Below are positions 62,144-64,000 of a stretch of 64,000 nt of DNA, one piece after another (position 1 is the stretch's first letter; each line of letters starts with the position of its first letter). The stretch is from Fistularia commersonii (taxonomy: Eukaryota > Chordata > Actinopteri > Syngnathiformes > Fistulariidae): positions 6,710,501 to 6,774,500 of the forward strand of contig JBBMNZ010000019.1 of assembly GCA_037954325.1 (NCBI GenBank). Reading direction: 5' to 3'. Below the pieces are notes generated by a model. That model did no database searches. It was not told where the DNA came from and saw only the letters and a list, made by a program, of their open reading frames with translations. Made by a program: the position numbers and the translations under genes.

Positions 62144-64000
62144 CTGCATGAGCAGAGGTTAAAAAATGTTAATGTTAAAAGTACATTTCGAGCCTCTGGC
62201 AATGTTAAAGCCCTTACTTATCTTTCCATCTTTTCATAATTTTATAGCTTCTCTGAACTTTAGCAATTTTATGAGATTGGCTTTTTCACACAAACATAAT
62301 GCAATTTTGCGTATTTATGATTCTACAAATTTTCTTTTGTCATATAATTCATTAAAAACAGCATCTTCACAATAAATTATCTTCAGACATCTGTTAAAGT
62401 GGAACTACACTGGTGCTTCCAACTAGAATTTTCAAAAATTGTAAAAACATAAAAGCTGGGAACATTAAGCAACAGAACTTATTAAGGTGGATTCATTCAG
62501 ACTGAATCTGGTGTGAAGTTTACCTAAACACTTTCTACCCGTGTTCTCCAACAGTTCCAAGGGATCGAGGAAAAGAGGGGAACGGGAAAACTGTCTGTAC
62601 TGTCACACAAGTTTTAATCCCACTGGATTTAACAGACTGAAGACATCATCTCAAATCTATCTGATGCAATGATAATACAGAAACAGAAATGGACTAGAAA
62701 ATGGATAAGACTGCTAAGCAAAGTCTTGGGAATTGGGGAGGACATTAAAACACAACTGACTACAAAGAGAACTATTTTGAGGGGGGAAAGGGGGTTCTCG
62801 CATTCATTTTTTTCCTTAACACACAGACTGAGTTGGTCTTCACACTGGACAGTACCTGCTAACATAGCGGCAGATGGCCACTTGGGAGCTGTAGACCATG
62901 CGAGCAGTGTGCACAGTGAAAGCAAAACAAAAGCACAGCAGGACATGTTACGGAAATATAACTATTGTCATTCTTTGGATTGTTAACTTGTTGTTATAGG
63001 CAACCAATGTTAACACCTGTCAGCTAAAGAGAGTAGAAAAATCCACCGGGTCTAGTAAGTTGTGAGTGCTGGTAAACTTTTATCTTGCTAGTAAGCCTAA
63101 ACCAACGAGCTGGGTTAACCAGTAGTTGTACGGGAACAATGTTGTGATATGAAAGTGTTGTAAATAATTCTGAACATCAACAACGTTCTTTCACTGAAGC
63201 CCATCAGATTATGATTAATGTGGCCTCAGCATGACCTTTGAAACCCACAGAATTACCTATTACATACATTTAAGACACTATATTTTCACTCAAGACTAAG
63301 TATTAAAAGAAAATCAAGAAAAAGAAGCAAAAACACAATGCAAAAGATATCATACATTCCATGGGAAACCTACATATCCTTTTTAACAATGATTAAAACT
63401 CTTGATAAACATTAAACTCAATGTTTATCAATAACAATTGCTAACTTGTGGGGAGTTTCTGCCACCACCATCCGCAAACACAAGTGAAGCACCTTTTATT
63501 TTTATTATTCCATGGCTTCAAAGGGTTAGAATCACTGATGTTTTGAGATATCTTGGGCAAAGTATTCTAATACATTTTCATTATTTACACACATACATAG
63601 TAATTATAAGAAAATAATAAGTTCAAAATGGCAAAAGTTTTTGAGATTAAATTGAAGTGAAGAGGGAATAAATTAAATTGAAATTGTTGATAAAATTGGT
63701 GGTTTCATTTTTAAGACTGAATGATTAATTGTATGCAGTTTACAGTTTAAGCCTCCATTTTAAAAAGAACTAATTCAAAGACTTCCAAGCCACTTAAAAT
63801 ATGTGCCAAAACCTTTGTATACCATAGTTTTAAGAAAAAATGTGCAAAATGAATAAGTTGATGCATCTAATCCTCTCTTAAAAATAATAAAATGGTGTGT
63901 ATTGTCACTTCTTAGTATAAGGTATAGGGACAATTTTGTATGGTGCTCAGAGATTTCTAGACCGACCACCATGAACAACCAAATTAACCAGAGTACTCGA
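62144..64000 (-). other. rgs12 intron or upstream sequence to the window edge
   Basis: The exon at 61974-62143 needs an upstream exon ending in phase 1. No PDZ, PTB or short-isoform first exon was recognised in this 1.9 kb. Confidence 0.5.

Overview
The window is vertebrate nuclear DNA, almost certainly from a teleost fish. Coding sequence sits in short, phase-matched exons with GT/AG borders, the proteins match vertebrate families, and the repeats (hAT-type and Tc1-like MITEs, RTE- and L2-type LINE fragments, CA/TA microsatellites) are those common in fish. Species cannot be named from the sequence.

Three genes lie head-to-tail on the minus strand. In transcription order they are rgs12 (3' part, 62143 down to 47078), hgfac (40868 down to 26772) and dok7 (24374 down to 2334). 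From memory this is the same order and relative orientation as RGS12-HGFAC-DOK7 on human 4p16.3, so it is a conserved syntenic block. The PDZ and PTB exons of rgs12 would lie beyond the right edge. All exon borders were found by reading the minus strand. They were accepted only where reading phase, splice dinucleotides and protein similarity agreed.

Layout: 1-2333 is the 3' flank of dok7, with one dispersed repeat. 2334-24374 is dok7, nine coding exons and about 764 codons; it encodes a MuSK-binding adaptor with PH and PTB domains and a C-terminus longer than the human protein. 24375-26771 holds the dok7 promoter side (GA/CA microsatellites and a MITE) and the hgfac 3' flank. 26772-40868 is hgfac: signal peptide, FN2, EGF, FN1, EGF, kringle and trypsin domain in thirteen recognised exons, with one small N-terminal exon possibly unlocated. 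40869-47077 is intergenic with two decayed LINEs. 47078-62143 is rgs12: RGS domain, two Ras-binding domains, GoLoco motif and a C-terminal exon. 62144-64000 is rgs12 intron or upstream sequence in which I see no exon.

The three proteins act in different places: G-alpha and Ras/MAPK scaffolding (RGS12), activation of pro-HGF in plasma and tissue (HGFAC), and the neuromuscular synapse (DOK7). Their linkage is ancestral synteny, not an operon. I found no sign of a novel multi-gene system. The points most worth a second look are the long fish DOK7 C-terminus with SH2-type tyrosine motifs, the repeats packed into the dok7 5' region, and the unresolved hgfac N-terminal splice.
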